From Triglochin maritima (lineage: Eukaryota; Streptophyta; Magnoliopsida; Alismatales; Juncaginaceae), in the NCBI GenBank assembly GCA_963682175.1, contig OY821771.1, forward strand, positions 33,438,201 through 33,502,200: a stretch of 64,000 bases of DNA, read 5' to 3'. Both the position numbers and the translations under genes were made by a program. Numbering within the stretch: position 1 is the stretch's first letter; each line of letters starts with the position of its first letter. Below are positions 60,696-64,000 of this stretch, piece after piece. A model generated the notes under the pieces. That model was not told the DNA's origin and made no database searches. It worked only from the letters and a program-made list of their open reading frames with translations.

Positions 60696-61345
60696 CCGTC
60701 GACCGAACAAGGCATAGCAGTCGACCTGTTCCCTTTCGAAATTGGTGTTGGTTCAACCACGACAAAAGTCAGTCGAACAAACACAACACAATCGGTTGAA
60801 CCAAAGGTGATGAGCAGTGGACCGTTTAAATGGTCTAAGTTCAGGTTCCACTAACCTAACGACCAACTGGTCTAACGGCAAAGGGGTCACTTTCGACCAA
60901 AAATATCAGAACCTTCAACTCTCAATTTCGACTTCTACTAGTCGAGGTAAAAACACCAAGTGATCGACCATTTGGCACAATAAACCTATGGTCGAACCAG
61001 CACATATCGGTTGCACAATATAGAAGATACACTTAAGTCATCAGTTGAACAAAAGGTCTAGGGTGGTCGACCGTTTAGATGGTCCAGGCCATCAACCGAC
61101 TTACTAAAGGTACCATAGATCAAACTGATCATAAGACGGTCAACCATTCATCTAGGCCCCCAACCGACTTATTACAGTGCAACCAGTCGAACAGCAAAGG
61201 GGTCTTGTTCGACCGAAAATAACAGAAATTGCCCAAAACACACAACCGGTCGAACGATGTCTATCGGCGGTCGACCGGTGCTAGGCAGACTCCAACAACT
61301 ACACTATCACTGGTCGACCAAAACACACGTCAATTGACCGTTCTC
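60696..61345. repeat. CGGTYRACCG-like palindrome array in LTR D
   Basis: Sites such as CCGTCGACCG (60696) and CAGTCGACCT (60718) are again 22 bp apart; others include GGTCGACCGT, CGGTTGAACC and CGGTCGACCG. The array is strongly degenerate. Confidence 0.7.
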
Positions 61346-62099
61346 CTGCAGCAACACAACTACACTTTCGTCACCGTCGAGGCCTCCAGCCTACGGCGAC
61401 GAATCGAACCTCTCACACACCTTGGGTGAGTACTAAAAGGGAACTTGGCATATATTTCAACGCTCGGCTCGTACGAATTCCGAAAGTCGTCAGAGATTAG
61501 CACCATACCAACTCGTTGGTCCGACGAACTCCTCACACGAGCAACGATCACCACACCACCGGCCACATCTTCCAAAGCTCCCCCTTGCTTGCCTTCACTC
61601 TAGCACTCTGGATTTCACAGAGGCATATGAGCTGAGTAGAGAGAGAGAGTGAGAAGAGAAGAGAAGGAAGTAAGGAGTTGCTTTTATAAACCCCTACACC
61701 TTCAAACCCTCACATCTCCACCCTACACCTCATCACCTATCCATCACATCATCAAAACCTTCACTAAACATCCATTAACCATCCGAAACATAATTAAGCT
61801 ACTAATCAAGGATTAGGTTCTAACATAATATATCCAGTATTCTAGTTCCAGTCCAAACATCTCACTCATGCTAATAAACAATATAACTAAAAACAGCATG
61901 AACTTTGACATCCTGTGCAACATTCTACATGATCATTACTTGCTTTGTCCAATTAAGATCACTAACACAGACAGAATAGTAATGAAATACTTTTCAGATC
62001 TTACAAGTGAATATGTAGATTGGTAAGTGCTCCAAGCAAAGCCAAATGAATATCAATAGATTTCTACGTTTGAACACATTTCACAGACTTTTCATCAAA

Positions 62100-62395
62100 A
62101 CATGTCGTTATGCGGGAGGATATCTGGTTCAGGGACCTATCCAATAAATAAGAACTAACGATTTCAATAGAAAAGCAAAATTTTAAAAATGTTTTCAAGC
62201 ATAGGACATTTCCATGATTGTTTACCTTTTTGATGAGAACCTCTCAGTATCAAATAGATTATCCGATAGTAAATGATTGTTTACCTTTTGGAAAAGTTAG
62301 TGAAGTGGAGATAGTAAATGCATTATCACAAACTATACTGCATATATACCTGTACAGCATCGTCGCAAACATTACCTATGGGAAAAACATGATGT
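62100..62395. repeat. duplicated segment, copy 2
   Basis: Direct partner of 58400-58985, shorter because of a deletion. LTR D lies between the two copies. Confidence 0.7.
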
Positions 62396-63679
62396 TAGCT
62401 ATTCAGAAGCAAATTTGGCTAAGGAAAGAAAACGTTACATATAGTGAAGATTACCTCACCTCCGGTACAAGAACGGCGCAGATTAGATCGAAGACTAAAG
62501 TCATACAGCTTGCTAGCTCCCTGGATCATGTCTTATGGAAAAAAAACAGTTTGGTCTGAAATGTCAATCAAGCTAAGGAAGCTAACTCACCTGAACTTTA
62601 TCTTTAGGATTTTTTTTCAAAATAGTATTTTTTTAATTTTTTTTGTCAAAATATACATCCATTAAAAGTATTTGTGAAACTAGACCCGCCGCCACCACGT
62701 GGTGACACGTGACGGCGGCGGGTTTTGTTATTTTGTACATATAGAACTCGACATCACCGGTGCCGAGTTCTTCTTGGGAGAACTCGGCACTGATGATGTC
62801 GAGTTCTACCAAGGAGAACTCGACACGGGTGATGTCGAGTTCTCTCAACTAGAACTCGGCACTGGTGACACCGAGTTTTATTTAGAATAACTCGGCATCA
62901 CCAGTGCCGAGTTCTCTTTCGGAGAATATTGCCCAACGCTTCATCTTCCACTCGACGTGAGTTGTAAGGAGAATAATGATTCAAATAGAACTCGGCATCC
63001 CCAATGCCGAGTTCTATTTGGACTTGTTCTCATAGCACTCAGATCGTGTATGGAATGGTTGGACGGTCAGGTCTACAATAGAACTCGGCATCTATAATGC
63101 CGAGTTTAATAGACATAAGTCAGAGTTTAATAGGTAGAAGTAGGCAAATTTGCGGTCCTAAAAAATACAATACATTAATTCAATTCTTACAATTAATCAA
63201 CTCTTAAAAAAGATTTAAGTCGTACATTCATTCAAGTCATAACAAAATACATTACATTAATTCAAGTCTTACAATTAATCAACTCTTACATTCATTTGTC
63301 TCACTAAATAGTTACATACAAAATATTCAAACTATTTTGCTATATAGGTTCATTGCATCGCTTTCGGTTATGCTCTATAATAAACAACGTTACAAATCAT
63401 GTCAGAATTTATAGGATTACTACCGTAGACCTATAATCAACAAAACTAAAATCAATAATCAACTAACAAACAAAAAATAAAACGTTTTGCCTAAAAACCC
63501 AAAATCGAATTCGAGTTTGCACCAAAACGAGTTCCTAAACCAACAAAAACACTACAATCATACATAAAACAACAATATATATCATACTAATACATAAAAA
63601 GACAAGAAAATTGTGGAAAACGAAAAAAAATTGAAACCCTAACCTTAAAATCGCGAACCCGACGTGAGAGAGAGATAGA

Positions 63680-63699
63680 GGGGGGGGGGGGGGGGGGGG
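63680..63699. repeat. run of 20 G
   Basis: Twenty G in a row next to a GAGAGA tract. Length could be a sequencing artefact; long G runs are error-prone. Confidence 0.85.
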
Positions 63700-63709
63700 C
63701 GTCGAGCTG

Positions 63710-63717
63710 CTTTTATA
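63710..63717 (-). promoter_or_regulatory. TATA box inside the hairpin-module element
   Basis: TATAAAAG on the minus strand, followed by the C run, a CT-rich stretch and AGGTTAGGGTTTC. It looks like a promoter with a 5' UTR reading towards lower coordinates, but no long frame follows. Confidence 0.45.
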
Positions 63718-64000
63718 GACCTCCAGAATTCCAACACCGAGTTATCTTTTTTTAACTGAACTCGGCGTTACGAACTCCGAGTTCTTTCTTTAGAAATCAG
63801 CATCCTAGAAGCCGAGTTCTATTTAAGACACTGTTCTGCTGGCTGTCCAACTGTCTCATGCACGATCTGAGCGGCAGAAGAACAATTCAAATAAAACTCA
63901 GCACTCTAAGTACCGAGTTCTATTTGAATCACTATTCTTCTGACAACTCAAGTCGAGTGGAATATCAAGTGGGGGCAATAAAAAACTCAATAAAACTCGA

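Larger units (their letters stand above)
59783..61825. mobile_element. Solo LTR D (2043 bp), target duplication TAATA
   Basis: On the plus strand it starts TGTAACGTCCTCG and ends GGTTCTAACA. TAATA stands at 59778-59782 and 61826-61830. Orientation is open: the start looks like plant gypsy LTRs read on the plus strand, but a TATAAAAG plus CT-rich leader near 61690 points to the minus strand. It carries its own degenerate palindrome array and a 14-bp subrepeat. Confidence 0.85.
62683..64000. mobile_element. hairpin-module element with long inverted ends, right end outside window
   Basis: The left end is a GC-rich hairpin ACCCGCCGCC...GGCGGCGGGT (62683-62723) enclosing CACGTG twice. It is followed by seven modules of about 27-31 bp, each a palindrome GAACTCGGCAT...ATGCCGAGTTC (near 62747, 62779, 62815, 62851, 62887, 62987, 63078). 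At least three more lie at 63735-63925. About 62920-63065 and 63830-63985 are inverted copies of each other, so the element has long inverted ends. The middle is AT-rich with two direct repeats (63170, 63251) and no transposase. MULE or fold-back class is the best guess. Confidence 0.7.

Noticed and set aside
60403..60799. Overlapping frames of 84-120 codons inside LTR D
   Set aside because: They lie in an LTR with target duplication, run on both strands, and show no protein family.
62699..62890. Acidic repetitive frame of about 60 residues
   Set aside because: It merely translates the hairpin modules; both strands give similar frames because the modules are palindromic.
62747..63109. CRISPR array
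   Set aside because: The units are palindromic with no unique spacers of constant length, and the DNA is plant nuclear.

Overview
The window is nuclear DNA of a flowering plant, most likely a eudicot. It is AT-rich, has spliced genes with GT-AG introns, and is packed with plant transposons. I could not fix the genus. Three loci carry recognisable cellular genes, all on the minus strand: a complete 13-exon epsin (26156-33555, 879 codons plus stop), a complete 4-exon PAM16/TIM16 mitochondrial import subunit (45017-47895, 114 codons), and a decayed chloroplast RNA-binding protein gene (57039-58200). From memory, epsin and PAM16 homologues are also neighbours in Arabidopsis chromosome 3, so this pair looks like old microsynteny spread apart by transposons.

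Layout. 1-7453: a broken Ty1/copia element on the minus strand with its 2.17 kb 5' LTR and primer binding site. 7459-13850: an older, deleted Ty3/gypsy (Athila-like) element into which the copia element and a solo LTR (8280-9797) inserted. 13850-17590: unassigned. 17596-20727: two solo LTRs of one family in head-on inverted arrangement, 105 bp apart. 21067-21831: a GC-rich frameshifted gene of unknown function. 22411-25569: a possible TIR element. 26156-34560: epsin. 34931-36243: a Mutator-like element with a perfect 9-bp target duplication. 36819-38000: a PIF/Harbinger transposase pseudogene. 39630-39728: an orphan first exon. 41543-44010: several MITEs and a MULE-like inverted repeat. 45017-48010: PAM16 and its promoter. 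49400-50405: a fold-back element. 50847-53017 and 53081-54601: two more solo LTRs. 56660-58985: the decayed chloroplast RNP locus with an inverted duplicate of its own tail. 59783-61825: another solo LTR, lying between two copies of a duplicated segment. 62683-64000: an element built from about ten short hairpin modules.

The most unusual signal is a palindrome, TTCGGTCGACCGAA and close variants, arrayed about a dozen times inside each of the LTRs, which have at least three different backbones. In the A, B and C families the array sits about 100-200 bp upstream of the LTR TATA box, and the sites often come in pairs about 19-22 bp apart. This looks like a shared enhancer or protein-binding array. 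The second is the hairpin-module element at the right end, based on GAACTCGGCAT...ATGCCGAGTTC.
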